Shown piece after piece: positions 1-5,961 of a DNA stretch of 6,529 nt. The notes beneath the pieces were generated by a model. That model was not told the DNA's origin. It searched no databases and worked only from the letters and a program-made list of their open reading frames with translations. This DNA comes from Chromatiaceae bacterium (GTDB taxonomy: Bacteria > Pseudomonadota > Gammaproteobacteria > Chromatiales > Chromatiaceae): positions 1 through 6,529 of the forward strand of contig JAEHCY010000380.1 in the NCBI GenBank assembly GCA_016880695.1. The letters run 5' to 3'. The translations under genes were made by a program, and so were the position numbers. Position 1 is the first letter of the stretch; each line of letters begins with the position of its first letter.

Positions 1-207
1 CGGCGGTTGGCCGAGCAGTGGCTCCGCCAGGCTGATCTGGAGCACGATGAGGAAGGGGGCGAGAAAGAACAGGACGAGCCAGAGGTAGGGAACGCCGATC
101 TGCATCCGCCGCGAGAAGTCGCCCGATACCCGTCGGTGCGACCACCATTCCCGCGCCGGCCCCAGCCAGTCGGCCCGGGATCCCGGCCCCTGCGTCGGCG
201 CAGCCAT
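1..207 (-). CDS. potH: Putrescine/polyamine ABC transporter permease PotH, N-terminal 69 residues (partial)
   Basis: First inner-membrane permease subunit of a PotFGHI-type polyamine importer. It would pair with PotI to form the channel driven by PotG and fed by PotF. Only residues 1-69 are present; the frame stays open to the window edge. Residues about 1-35 are a charged cytoplasmic leader (WWSHRR, FSRR). Residues about 38-60 form the first membrane segment, PYLWLVLFFLAPFLIV, followed by LQISLAEP. This closely matches the start of E. coli PotH as I recall it (PYIWLILLFLLPFLIV then ISLAE). The ATG at 205-207 is chosen because a GAGG ribosome site lies 4 bases upstream, overlapping the potG stop codon. 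The gap to potG is 6 bases, so the two are very probably co-transcribed and perhaps translationally coupled. PotB, the spermidine-system permease, is the alternative, but the potF and potG neighbours favour PotH. Confidence 0.87.
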   Translation of the reverse strand, partial: MAAPTQGPGSRADWLGPAREWWSHRRVSGDFSRRMQIGVPYLWLVLFFLAPFLIVLQISLAEPLLGQPP

Positions 208-213
208 GCTGCC

Positions 214-1368
214 TCAATCCGTCAGGAGCACGCCGCTAGCCGGCGCCCAATCCAGTATCACCGGGTCATCCCAGGTCAGGCGTTGCTCGCTACGCGGCTG
301 GGTGTTGGCCAGGGTGATCTGCACCACCTGGGCGGGGGATACCCGAACATGGTAAATAGAGAGGTTGCCAGTGTAGGCGATGTCCTCCACCACTCCCCGG
401 AGCCGGTTGGTGGCCTCCTCACCTAGGTCTTGGCAAAGGCGGAGCTTCTCCGGGCGCACGGCCACGGCGACCGGTGTGCCTCGCGCCAGCGGCTGCGGGC
501 AGGGCACCCGCAGGGTGCGCCCCAGCTCGCTTTGCACCAGAACCTCGCCGTTGTGTTGCTCCAGCACCTTGCCGCGGAACAGGTTCACCGAGCCGATGAA
601 CTCCGCCACCCGACGGCAGTTGGGATACTCATAGACCCCCGCGGGGGTATCGACCTGGAGGATACGGCCCGCCTCCATGACCGCGATGCGGCTCGACATG
701 GTCATGGCCTCTTCCTGGTCATGGGTGACCGTGACGAAGGTGATCCCCAGCGCTTCCTGCAGGTTGACCAGCTCGAATTGAGTATGCTCCCGAAGCCGCT
801 TGTCCAACGCCCCCAGCGGCTCATCGAGCAGCAGGAGCTTGGGATGCTTGACCAGACAGCGGGCGAGGGCCACCCGCTGGCGCTCGCCGCCGGATAACTG
901 CTGGGGCCGGCGCCGGCCGAGATCGGGGATGCGCAGGAGCTCGAGCATCTCCGCCACACGCCGTTGCCGCTCCCGCCGAGGCAGACGCTCCTGCTGCAGA
1001 CCGAACTCGATGTTCTCAGTCACCGACAGGTGCGGGAACAGGGCGTAGGACTGGAACATCAGGTTCACCGGCCGGCGATAAGGCGGGAGCTCGGTCACGT
1101 CGGTGCCGTCGATGAAGATCCGGCCGGCGGTGGGCGGCTCCAATCCGGCCACCAGCCTTAGCAGGGTAGTCTTACCGCACCCCGAGCCGCCCAGCAGCGA
1201 GAAGAACTCCCCCTGGTAGATTTCTAGCGAGACGTCGTCCACCGCATAGAGATCGCCGTACTGCTTGGTCAGTCGCTCGATGCGGACATAGGGCTGGCTG
1301 CTCGGATCTTGCCAGGCGGGGAGCTCGGCGGGGATTGCGCCGGTCCGTGGGCTGCTGGTGATTCCCAT
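214..1368 (-). CDS. potG: Putrescine/polyamine ABC transporter ATP-binding protein PotG
   Basis: Cytoplasmic ATPase (384 aa; E. coli PotG is about 377) that powers polyamine import through PotH/PotI. The ATPase domain (about 28-260) is complete: Walker A GGSGCGKT at 60-67, Q-loop Q106 in MFQSYALFPH, signature LSGGERQRVALAR at 158-170, Walker B LLLLDEP at 178-184, D-loop ALD at 187-189, and switch histidine H216 in THDQEEA. EFIGSVNLF (256-264) leads into a C-terminal TOBE-type domain with VRPEK and IAYTGNLSIYHVRV, as in PotG/PotA. The ATG at 1366-1368 gives a roughly 27-residue leader before the first beta-strand, as in PotG; an AGGG lies 8 bases upstream. The gene starts 16 bases after potF and ends 6 bases before potH. 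Residues match PotG better than PotA, for example PPYRRPVNLMFQSYALFPH. No key ATPase residue is missing, so it should be active. The substrate is inferred from family and operon, not shown by this subunit. Confidence 0.95.
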   Translation of the reverse strand: MGITSSPRTGAIPAELPAWQDPSSQPYVRIERLTKQYGDLYAVDDVSLEIYQGEFFSLLGGSGCGKTTLLRLVAGLEPPTAGRIFIDGTDVTELPPYRRPVNLMFQSYALFPHLSVTENIEFGLQQERLPRRERQRRVAEMLELLRIPDLGRRRPQQLSGGERQRVALARCLVKHPKLLLLDEPLGALDKRLREHTQFELVNLQEALGITFVTVTHDQEEAMTMSSRIAVMEAGRILQVDTPAGVYEYPNCRRVAEFIGSVNLFRGKVLEQHNGEVLVQSELGRTLRVPCPQPLARGTPVAVAVRPEKLRLCQDLGEEATNRLRGVVEDIAYTGNLSIYHVRVSPAQVVQITLANTQPRSEQRLTWDDPVILDWAPASGVLLTD

Positions 1369-1384
1369 GGAGTGCGCCCTGGGG

Positions 1385-2479
1385 TCAGCGATTGGCCTTG
1401 GTGCGGGTCCACAGGCGGTTCAGTTTGCGGATCTCGCTGTCACTGCGTATGGGGGGCAGCGACAGCCGCTTGCGGACGGCCGGCGGTGGGTAGACACCGG
1501 GATCGTTGCGCAGCGCCTCGTTCAGATGGCGCGTCGATGCCTGATTGGCGTTCGCGTAGAAGACGAAATTCGACACTGCGGCGATCACCTCGCCTTCGAG
1601 CAGGAAGTTGATGAGGCGATGGGCCTCTGCAGGATGAGGGGCGTCCTTCGGTATGGCCATGACATCGACCCACAGGGGCGCACCCTCCCGGGGGATCAGG
1701 TAGTCGATCCGAACGTTGTTTCCGGATTCCTCGGCGCGGGTCTGGGCCTGAATGATGTCGCCCGAGTAGCCCTGGCTCACACAGACGTCGCCATTGGCGA
1801 GGTCGCTCTGATACTGGGAGGAGTGGAAGTACTTGACGTAGGGGTGGATGCGCTTGAGTACCGCCTGGGCGGCTTCAAGGTCGGCCGACGCCAGGCTGTT
1901 GGGATCCTTACCCAGGTAGGCGAGGACCGCGGAGAAGACGTCGGTGGGGTCGTCGAGCAGGGTGATACCGCACGCCGCCAACTTCTCCGCGGTGGCCGGG
2001 TCGAAAACCAGCGCCCAGGTGTTCAGGGGGGCATCGCCGAGGATCCCCTTTACCTTGTCCTCGTTGATGCCCAAGCCGGACGTACCCCACATGTAGGGCA
2101 CAAGGTATTGGTTGCCCGGGTCGATGTCGGTGAGGGCTTTCAGGATCTCGGGATCGAGATTTTTCCACAAAGGGAGCTTGGACTTGTCGAGCTTGGCATA
2201 AAGACCGGCCTTCACATGCCGGGCGCCGAAGGGCCGGGCGGTGGGAAAGACCAGGTCGTAACCGCTCTTGCCGGCGAGCAGCTTGGCCTCGAGGATCTCG
2301 TTGGAGTCGTAGAGGTCAAGCTCGGGCTTGACGCCGGTCGCTGCCTGGAATCGATCGAGCGTGTCCTCGGCGAAATAATCGTTCCAGTTGTAGATCTGGA
2401 CGACCGCATCCTCCTCGGCGGAAACGCGGGAGGGGCACACCAGGGCAAGGCAAAGGAGACTGAGCGCTAGCGTACGCAT
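1385..2479 (-). CDS. potF: Periplasmic polyamine (putrescine)-binding protein, PotF family
   Basis: Extracytoplasmic solute receptor (364 aa; E. coli PotF is 370) that hands polyamine to PotGHI. Residues 1-21 are a Sec signal peptide: MR, a hydrophobic LALSLLCLALV core, and a VSA site with cleavage expected before EED. No lipobox is seen. Family hallmarks are IYNWNDY (29-35), DSNEILEAKL (58-67), KSKLPLWKNLDPE (99-111), PYMWGTSGLG (128-137), YLGKDPNS (188-195), YFHSSQYQSDLANGD (217-231) and FVFYANAN (305-312). The only cysteines in the mature protein, C170 and C233, fall where E. coli PotF has its Cys pair, so a disulfide is likely. Ligand-pocket positions are a mix: W32, D34, Y35, D241, D272 and Y308 are kept, but others differ from PotF and two resemble the spermidine receptor PotD (see findings). 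An AGGAG lies 12 bases before the ATG, a long spacing, but no better start exists. First gene of the operon. Confidence 0.94.
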   Translation of the reverse strand: MRTLALSLLCLALVCPSRVSAEEDAVVQIYNWNDYFAEDTLDRFQAATGVKPELDLYDSNEILEAKLLAGKSGYDLVFPTARPFGARHVKAGLYAKLDKSKLPLWKNLDPEILKALTDIDPGNQYLVPYMWGTSGLGINEDKVKGILGDAPLNTWALVFDPATAEKLAACGITLLDDPTDVFSAVLAYLGKDPNSLASADLEAAQAVLKRIHPYVKYFHSSQYQSDLANGDVCVSQGYSGDIIQAQTRAEESGNNVRIDYLIPREGAPLWVDVMAIPKDAPHPAEAHRLINFLLEGEVIAAVSNFVFYANANQASTRHLNEALRNDPGVYPPPAVRKRLSLPPIRSDSEIRKLNRLWTRTKANR

Positions 2480-2491
2480 GGGAATCTGGGA

Positions 2492-2496
2492 CTCCT
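2492..2496 (-). promoter_or_regulatory. Shine-Dalgarno sequence of potF (AGGAG, long spacing)
   Basis: Read on the minus strand, AGGAG sits 12 bases upstream of the potF ATG (2477-2479). The spacing is longer than the usual 5-9 bases, so initiation may be modest. No in-frame ATG, GTG or TTG lies closer, which fixes the start, and the signal peptide begins correctly from it. Confidence 0.55.
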
Positions 2497-2504
2497 GCGG
2501 TTGA

Positions 2505-2527
2505 ACCCGCGGCGCACCGCGGCGGGT
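2505..2527. repeat. Imperfect GC-rich inverted repeat in the potF leader
   Basis: ACCCGC (2505-2510) is complementary to GCGGGT (2522-2527). Inside, GG at 2511-2512 can pair with CC at 2517-2518 around a CGCA loop if GCG (2519-2521) bulges. CCGCGG also occurs twice (2507-2512, 2517-2522 with the offset copy), giving alternative pairings. The element would lie just upstream of the potF ribosome site in the pot mRNA. It could be a leader hairpin or an operator, but short GC-rich repeats are common by chance in DNA of this composition. Confidence 0.35.
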
Positions 2528-2691
2528 AGAGGGTTGTTATGCACCAGGATGAGGGGGGAATGCTACTGAACGAGCCTCCCAGGGTACAGCGACTGCGTGC
2601 CGATCGGCCCTGTTGCGGGGGCGCTACGAATGGGGGGAGCGCCGAGGTGGGAAGATGGGCGAGCCTGTGGCCCCGGCCCAGGGTGGGTTGT

Positions 2692-2703
2692 GCCTGCGCA
2701 GGC
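2692..2703. repeat. Perfect 12-base palindrome (GCCTGCGCAGGC) upstream of mutL
   Basis: The sequence is exactly self-complementary and ends 40 bases before the mutL start codon. It could be a dimeric-regulator site. With no loop bases it would make a poor RNA hairpin. I do not recognise it as a named operator. Confidence 0.4.
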
Positions 2704-2743
2704 GACGGTTGCGCGCGCGGTTGGGTTCTGGTTCCATCGTGGC

Positions 2744-4546
2744 ATGACAGGCCGAATTCGCTTGCTACCATCTCAATTGGTAAACCAGATCGCAGCCGGC
2801 GAGGTGGTCGAGCGCCCTGCCTCGGTGATCAAGGAGTTGGTGGAGAACAGTCTCGATGCGGGCGCCCGCCATATCGACATCGAGGTGGAGCAGGGGGGCG
2901 TTCGGCGCATGCGGGTGCGTGACGATGGCTGCGGCATGCTGCGGGAGGATCTCGCCCTGGCTCTAGCGCGCCACGCGACCAGCAAGATCATCGATCTGCA
3001 GGGTCTCGAGGGAGTTCGCACCCTGGGGTTTCGCGGGGAGGCGCTGCCGAGCATCGCCTCGGTCTCCCGTCTGGAGCTGATTTCCCGGGAGCAGGCCGAG
3101 GAGCTGGCCTGGCGGATCGCCGGCGAGGGTCCCGAGTTGGAACCGACGCCGGCGTCCCACCCGGTGGGTACCACCCTGGATGTTCGGGACCTGTTCTATA
3201 ACACGCCGGCCCGCCGTAAGTTCCTGCGCGCCGAGCGTACCGAGCTCGGGCACATCGAGCAGAGCGTCCGCCGCGCCGCCCTGGCCAGCCCCGAGGTGGG
3301 CTTCCGGTTGATCCACAACGGGCGGGAGCTTCTCGGACTGCCCTCGCGCGCCGAGCAACCCGACCCCGGGGAGCGATTGGGGGTGCTGTTGGGCGAGGAT
3401 TTTCTTGAGCAGGCCCTGCGCATCGAGGAGGAGGCGGTGGGGCTGCGCTTGGCGGGCTGGGTGGCACGTCCCACCTTCTCGCGCAGTCAGCCGGACATGC
3501 AGTATTTCTTTGTCAACCATCGGGTGGTGCGCGACAAACTGGTCAGCCACGCCGTTCGCCAGGCGTTTCACGATGTGCTCTACCAGGATCGGCACCCGGC
3601 CTACGTCCTGTATCTGGATCTCGATCCGGTGATGGTGGACGTCAATGTGCACCCCACCAAGCACGAGGTGCGTTTCCGCGAGGGACGCCAGGTTCACGAT
3701 TTTGTCTTCCGAGCGCTGCATCGGCGCTTGGCGGTGGGGGCGCTCGGTGGGGAGCCGGGGCTTCGGACCCCCGTGACGTCGTTGGCGGAGGGGGCCGTTG
3801 GCCCCCGCTTGCCGCAGGAAGGAGGGTCTCCGCCGCCCGCTCAACGGTCCATGCGGTTTCGGGTGGCCGAGGAGCCTGCGCCGTACCGCCTTTCGTTCGA
3901 GGCGCAACAGCCATGGGCGGGGGGTGACGCCCCGGGTGATCGGCCGGTGCCAGAGTCTTCGGCGCCACCGCTCGGGTTTGCGGTGGGTCAACTCCACGGC
4001 GTCTACATCCTGGCCCAGGCGGCGGAGGGGCTGGTGCTGGTGGACATGCACGCGGCCCATGAGCGGATCAACTACGAGCGGTTGAAGTGTGGATGGGCCG
4101 AGGGCGCCCTGCGCAGTCAGCCGTTACTGCTTCCGGTCAGCCTGCGGGTGAGTCGGCATGAGGCCGACCTTGTCGAAGGCCACCAGGAGCTCTTTCGCTC
4201 GCTCGGTTTGCAGATCGATCGTCTCGGGGCGGAATCGCTGGCGGTGCGCGAGATCCCGGCCATCCTTCAGGGATCGGACCCGGCGCGCCTGGTGGCGGAT
4301 GTGCTCGCCGACCTCGTGGAGCAGGGCGCGAGTGATCGCATCCGCCAGGCCATCGATGGGGTGCTGGCATCCATGGCCTGTCATGGCTCGGTGCGGGCCA
4401 GTCGGCGTCTCTCAGTTGAGGAGATGAACGCCTTACTGCGCGACCTGGAGCGGACGGAGCGGGGCGATCAGTGTGGGCACGGGCGCCCGACCTGGGTCCG
4501 CCTGAGCATGGCCGAGCTCGATCGGCTGTTTCTGCGGGGACGCTGA
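2744..4546 (+). CDS. mutL: DNA mismatch repair protein MutL with C-terminal endonuclease motifs
   Basis: Matchmaker of methyl- or nick-directed mismatch repair (600 aa; E. coli MutL 615): it binds MutS at a mismatch and licenses strand removal. The N-terminal GHKL ATPase shows motif [13 protein letters not shown] (catalytic E31, Mg-binding N35), motif II DGCG (61-64), motif III GFRGEAL (95-101) and [22 protein letters not shown] (139-160). The transducer domain has [14 protein letters not shown] (298-311). A Pro/Gly-rich linker runs about 331-408. The C-terminal dimerisation domain has [14 protein letters not shown] (432-445), which fits the metal-binding endonuclease signature DxHAxxExxxxE (D434, H436, E440, E445), plus ACHGSVRA (545-552) and CGHGRPT (577-583). 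QPLLLP (459-464) matches the beta-clamp-binding motif. The frame is open upstream to 2597 with another possible start, but homology to MutL begins at the ATG at 2744, so that start is chosen although its ribosome site is weak. The gene overlaps miaA by one base. Confidence 0.97.
   Translation: MTGRIRLLPSQLVNQIAAGEVVERPASVIKELVENSLDAGARHIDIEVEQGGVRRMRVRDDGCGMLREDLALALARHATSKIIDLQGLEGVRTLGFRGEALPSIASVSRLELISREQAEELAWRIAGEGPELEPTPASHPVGTTLDVRDLFYNTPARRKFLRAERTELGHIEQSVRRAALASPEVGFRLIHNGRELLGLPSRAEQPDPGERLGVLLGEDFLEQALRIEEEAVGLRLAGWVARPTFSRSQPDMQYFFVNHRVVRDKLVSHAVRQAFHDVLYQDRHPAYVLYLDLDPVMVDVNVHPTKHEVRFREGRQVHDFVFRALHRRLAVGALGGEPGLRTPVTSLAEGAVGPRLPQEGGSPPPAQRSMRFRVAEEPAPYRLSFEAQQPWAGGDAPGDRPVPESSAPPLGFAVGQLHGVYILAQAAEGLVLVDMHAAHERINYERLKCGWAEGALRSQPLLLPVSLRVSRHEADLVEGHQELFRSLGLQIDRLGAESLAVREIPAILQGSDPARLVADVLADLVEQGASDRIRQAIDGVLASMACHGSVRASRRLSVEEMNALLRDLERTERGDQCGHGRPTWVRLSMAELDRLFLRGR
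4536..4540 (+). promoter_or_regulatory. Shine-Dalgarno sequence of miaA inside mutL
   Basis: GGGGA lies within the last mutL codons, 5 bases before the ATG that overlaps the mutL stop codon. It supports this start over the in-frame ATG at 4558, which has no comparable site. The TGATG overlap allows a terminating ribosome to re-initiate. Confidence 0.55.
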
Positions 4547-5508
4547 TGTCGCAGTGGATGTCCGCCGTAGCGGCCGTCCCCAACCCGCCGCCGGCGATCT
4601 TTTTGATGGGGCCCACCGCCGCCGGCAAAACGGGCTTGGCGGCATCCCTCGCCCAGCGCTTGCCTCTGGGTGTCATCAGCGTCGACTCCGCAATGGTCTA
4701 CCGGGGGATGGACATCGGTACCGCGAAGCCGAGCCGCGAGCTCCTCGACCGGGTGCCCCATCGCCTGCTCGATATCCGTGATCCCACCGAGCCCTACTCG
4801 GCGGCCCAGTTTCGGGTCGATGCTTTGCGGGAGATGGCCGATATCACCGCAGCGGGCAAGGTCCCGCTACTGGTGGGGGGCACAATGCTCTACTTCCGGG
4901 CACTACAACAGGGCCTTGCGCCCATGCCTGCCGCCAAGCCCGACTTGCGCGCCAGCCTGGAGGCCGACGCCGCCCGCGCCGGATGGGCCGCGATGCATCG
5001 TCGGCTGGCCGAGGTGGACCCCGAGGCCGCGGCGCGCATCCACCCCCATGATCCACAGCGAATCCAACGTGCACTGGAGGTCTACCAGCTCACGGGGCAG
5101 CCGATCAGCAGGCTGCAGCGCCAGGCACAGGGGGAGCGGCCGTTCCCCTACCGGATACTCAAATTGGTGCTGGCGCCGGCGGACCGGGGCGAGCTTCACG
5201 CCCGCATCGAGCAGCGCTTCCGCACGATGCTCGACGAAGGCTTCGAGGGGGAGGTCCGACACCTGTGGTCACGGGGTGATCTGTCCCTGGAGCTACCGTC
5301 GATGCGCGCCGTGGGGTATCGGCAGATGTTGAAATACCTTATCGGTGAATATACTTATGCTCATATGCTAGAGCGCGGTGTGGTGGCGACCCGCCAACTT
5401 GCAAAGCGGCAACTGACCTGGTTGCGGGTCGAGTCCGCGTGCCAGTGGTTAGGCGAGGGGTCTACCATTACTGACCAGGCCCTGCGGTTGGCCGCTCGGT
5501 GGGTCTGA
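4546..5508 (+). CDS. miaA: tRNA dimethylallyltransferase MiaA
   Basis: Transfers the dimethylallyl group from DMAPP to N6 of adenosine 37 in tRNAs reading UNN codons, the first step to ms2i6A37, which supports decoding and reading-frame maintenance. Cytoplasmic; 320 aa (E. coli 316). Visible motifs are the P-loop GPTAAGKT (22-29), [18 protein letters not shown] (46-63, with the conserved Asp D47), [18 protein letters not shown] (72-89), GGTMLYF (111-117), [19 protein letters not shown] (166-184), RAVGYRQ (254-260) and [14 protein letters not shown] (281-294). The start ATG (4546-4548) shares its A with the mutL TGA stop, and a GGGGA lies 5 bases upstream, so mutL and miaA are probably translationally coupled. 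The frame is open back to 4471, but that part overlaps mutL and has no MiaA similarity. ATG 4558 is a weaker alternative start. Codons for residues about 262-275 are markedly AT-rich (see findings). Confidence 0.96.
   Translation: MSQWMSAVAAVPNPPPAIFLMGPTAAGKTGLAASLAQRLPLGVISVDSAMVYRGMDIGTAKPSRELLDRVPHRLLDIRDPTEPYSAAQFRVDALREMADITAAGKVPLLVGGTMLYFRALQQGLAPMPAAKPDLRASLEADAARAGWAAMHRRLAEVDPEAAARIHPHDPQRIQRALEVYQLTGQPISRLQRQAQGERPFPYRILKLVLAPADRGELHARIEQRFRTMLDEGFEGEVRHLWSRGDLSLELPSMRAVGYRQMLKYLIGEYTYAHMLERGVVATRQLAKRQLTWLRVESACQWLGEGSTITDQALRLAARWV
5329..5355 (+). promoter_or_regulatory. Candidate internal promoter in miaA (TTGAAA-N15-TATACT)
   Basis: Each hexamer matches the sigma-70 consensus at 5 of 6 bases, but the 15-base spacer is short (17 is best). 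The site lies in an AT-rich patch of otherwise GC-rich DNA, about 255 bases upstream of hfq. In E. coli, hfq is also transcribed from promoters inside miaA (established knowledge), so the location is plausible. Function here is inference. Confidence 0.35.
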
Positions 5509-5533
5509 CCCCGCGCACTAACGTTGTGATAAC
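5505..5533 (+). promoter_or_regulatory. Candidate hfq promoter (CTGACC-N17-GATAAC, extended -10)
   Basis: The -35-like CTGACC (5505-5510) and -10-like GATAAC (5528-5533) each match consensus at 4 of 6 bases and are exactly 17 bases apart. A TG one base upstream of the -10 (5525-5526) gives an extended -10 element. The -35 overlaps the miaA stop codon. Transcription would start near 5540, giving an hfq leader of about 70 bases that begins almost at the hairpin at 5545-5563. The match is moderate and unproven. Confidence 0.4.
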
Positions 5534-5544
5534 CTAAAGCATTC

Positions 5545-5563
5545 GAGGCAGGCTTTTTGCCTC
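5545..5563 (+). repeat. Hairpin in the hfq leader
   Basis: GAGGCA (5545-5550) pairs with TGCCTC (5558-5563) around a 7-base loop that contains four T. A competing pairing uses AGGC at 5550-5553. There is no T-run after the stem, so it is not a Rho-independent terminator. It lies near the expected 5' end of an hfq transcript and could stabilise or regulate that mRNA. Confidence 0.45.
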
Positions 5564-5598
5564 CCAGTCGTCAATCCGAATCCTTGCCCCACATAATC

Positions 5599-5604
5599 AA
5601 GGAG
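5599..5604 (+). promoter_or_regulatory. Shine-Dalgarno sequence of hfq (AAGGAG)
   Basis: A strong AAGGAG site lies 6 bases before the ATG at 5611. It fixes the hfq start over the upstream in-frame TTG at 5557, which would add 18 residues with no Hfq similarity. Confidence 0.85.
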
Positions 5605-5610
5605 AACGCT

Positions 5611-5862
5611 ATGACCAAAGGGCAGACGCTACAAGACCCTTTTCTCAACGCCCTACGGAAGGAGCGGGTGCCAGTGTCGATCTTTCTGGTAAACGGCATC
5701 AAGCTGCAAGGGCAGATTGAGTCGTTCGACCAGTTCGTCGTCTTGCTCAAGAACAATGTGAGTCAGATGGTTTACAAGCACGCCATTTCAACCGTCGTTC
5801 CGCAGCGTAACGTGAAGCTGCAGCAACTCGACGAGGATGGGCTGGAACCTGGAAACCTCTGA
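5611..5862 (+). CDS. hfq: RNA chaperone Hfq
   Basis: Hexameric Sm-like protein that binds small RNAs and mRNAs and promotes their pairing; a global post-transcriptional regulator. 83 aa, shorter than E. coli Hfq (102) because the C-terminal tail is brief. The Sm core (about 7-66) is nearly identical to E. coli: [18 protein letters not shown], then [20 protein letters not shown] (Sm1), and [10 protein letters not shown] (Sm2, 55-64). Proximal-face uridine-binding residues Q8, D9, Q41, F42, Y55, K56 and H57 are all present. Rim residues are R16, K17 and R19 (E. coli has R17). On the distal face F25 replaces E. coli Y25, a conservative change. The tail [13 protein letters not shown] is acidic, like the autoinhibitory acidic tips described for other Hfq proteins. 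It sits 102 bases after miaA and 99 before hflX, as in the conserved miaA-hfq-hflX cluster. It probably has its own promoter as well as read-through. Confidence 0.98.
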   Translation: MTKGQTLQDPFLNALRKERVPVSIFLVNGIKLQGQIESFDQFVVLLKNNVSQMVYKHAISTVVPQRNVKLQQLDEDGLEPGNL

Positions 5863-5874
5863 CCGATATCCCCC

Positions 5875-5895
5875 GCCCCGATGTCCGGTCGGGGC
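5875..5895 (+). repeat. Perfect 7-bp hairpin between hfq and hflX
   Basis: GCCCCGA (5875-5881) is perfectly complementary to TCGGGGC (5889-5895) around the 7-base loop TGTCCGG. The stem begins 12 bases after the hfq stop. No run of T follows, so it is not a typical Rho-independent terminator. It could shield the hfq mRNA 3' end from exonucleases or be a processing site or partial attenuator between hfq and hflX. The role is inferred. Confidence 0.5.
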
Positions 5896-5961
5896 CCGCC
5901 CGAGTTCGCACGTTGTGGCCCTGCCCAAGCTAGCGGTCTCTCCACCGCGGCCTTGGTAAAC

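Larger units (their letters stand above)
2480..2743. other. Divergent intergenic region between potF and mutL
   Basis: This 264-base region must hold the start signals for the minus-strand pot operon, and for mutL unless that gene is read from farther upstream. I searched both strands for TTGACA/TATAAT-like pairs at 16-18 base spacing and found none I would defend. The best minus-strand -10 candidate is CATAAC (complement of 2536-2541), but it has no acceptable -35. Structures seen are a GC-rich imperfect hairpin at 2505-2527 and a perfect palindrome at 2692-2703. Apparent reading frames here are open-frame extensions typical of GC-rich DNA and resemble no protein I know. Confidence 0.6.

Noticed and set aside
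1358..2470. A 370-residue open frame on the plus strand antisense to potF
   Set aside because: It is the antisense shadow of a GC-rich gene. Its translation resembles no family I know, while the minus strand encodes a clear PotF with a signal peptide.
2534..2570. Promoter-like pieces in the divergent intergenic region (TTGTTA ... TACTGA forward; CATAAC reverse)
   Set aside because: The forward pair is about 24 bases apart, and the reverse -10 has no -35 at workable spacing, so neither forms a believable promoter.
2597..2743. A 49-residue N-terminal extension of MutL from an upstream in-frame start
   Set aside because: MutL proteins begin just before the [18 protein letters not shown] motif. 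The extension has a low-complexity, intergenic-like composition and no family similarity.
2963..4060. A 365-residue open frame on the minus strand antisense to mutL
   Set aside because: The plus strand carries complete MutL motifs across the same span. The antisense product is rich in Arg, Pro, His and Gln, as expected of a shadow frame.
4471..4545. A 25-residue N-terminal extension of MiaA overlapping mutL
   Set aside because: The ATG at 4546 has a ribosome site and overlaps the mutL stop in the usual coupled fashion; the extension is the mutL C-terminal coding DNA read out of frame.
5360..5366. CTCATAT, resembling a sigma-32 -10 element, downstream of TTGAAA (5329-5334)
   Set aside because: The two are 25 bases apart, too far for a sigma-32 promoter (about 13-17), although heat-shock control of hfq is known in E. 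coli.
5557..5610. An 18-residue extension of Hfq from a TTG at 5557
   Set aside because: The AAGGAG site and the invariant Hfq N-terminus (TKGQ, LQDPF) place the start at 5611; the TTG lies in the leader hairpin.
5588..5610. A possible ARN-type Hfq autoregulatory site in the A-rich hfq leader
   Set aside because: The A-rich stretch does not give several consecutive ARN triplets and is largely explained by the ribosome-binding site.
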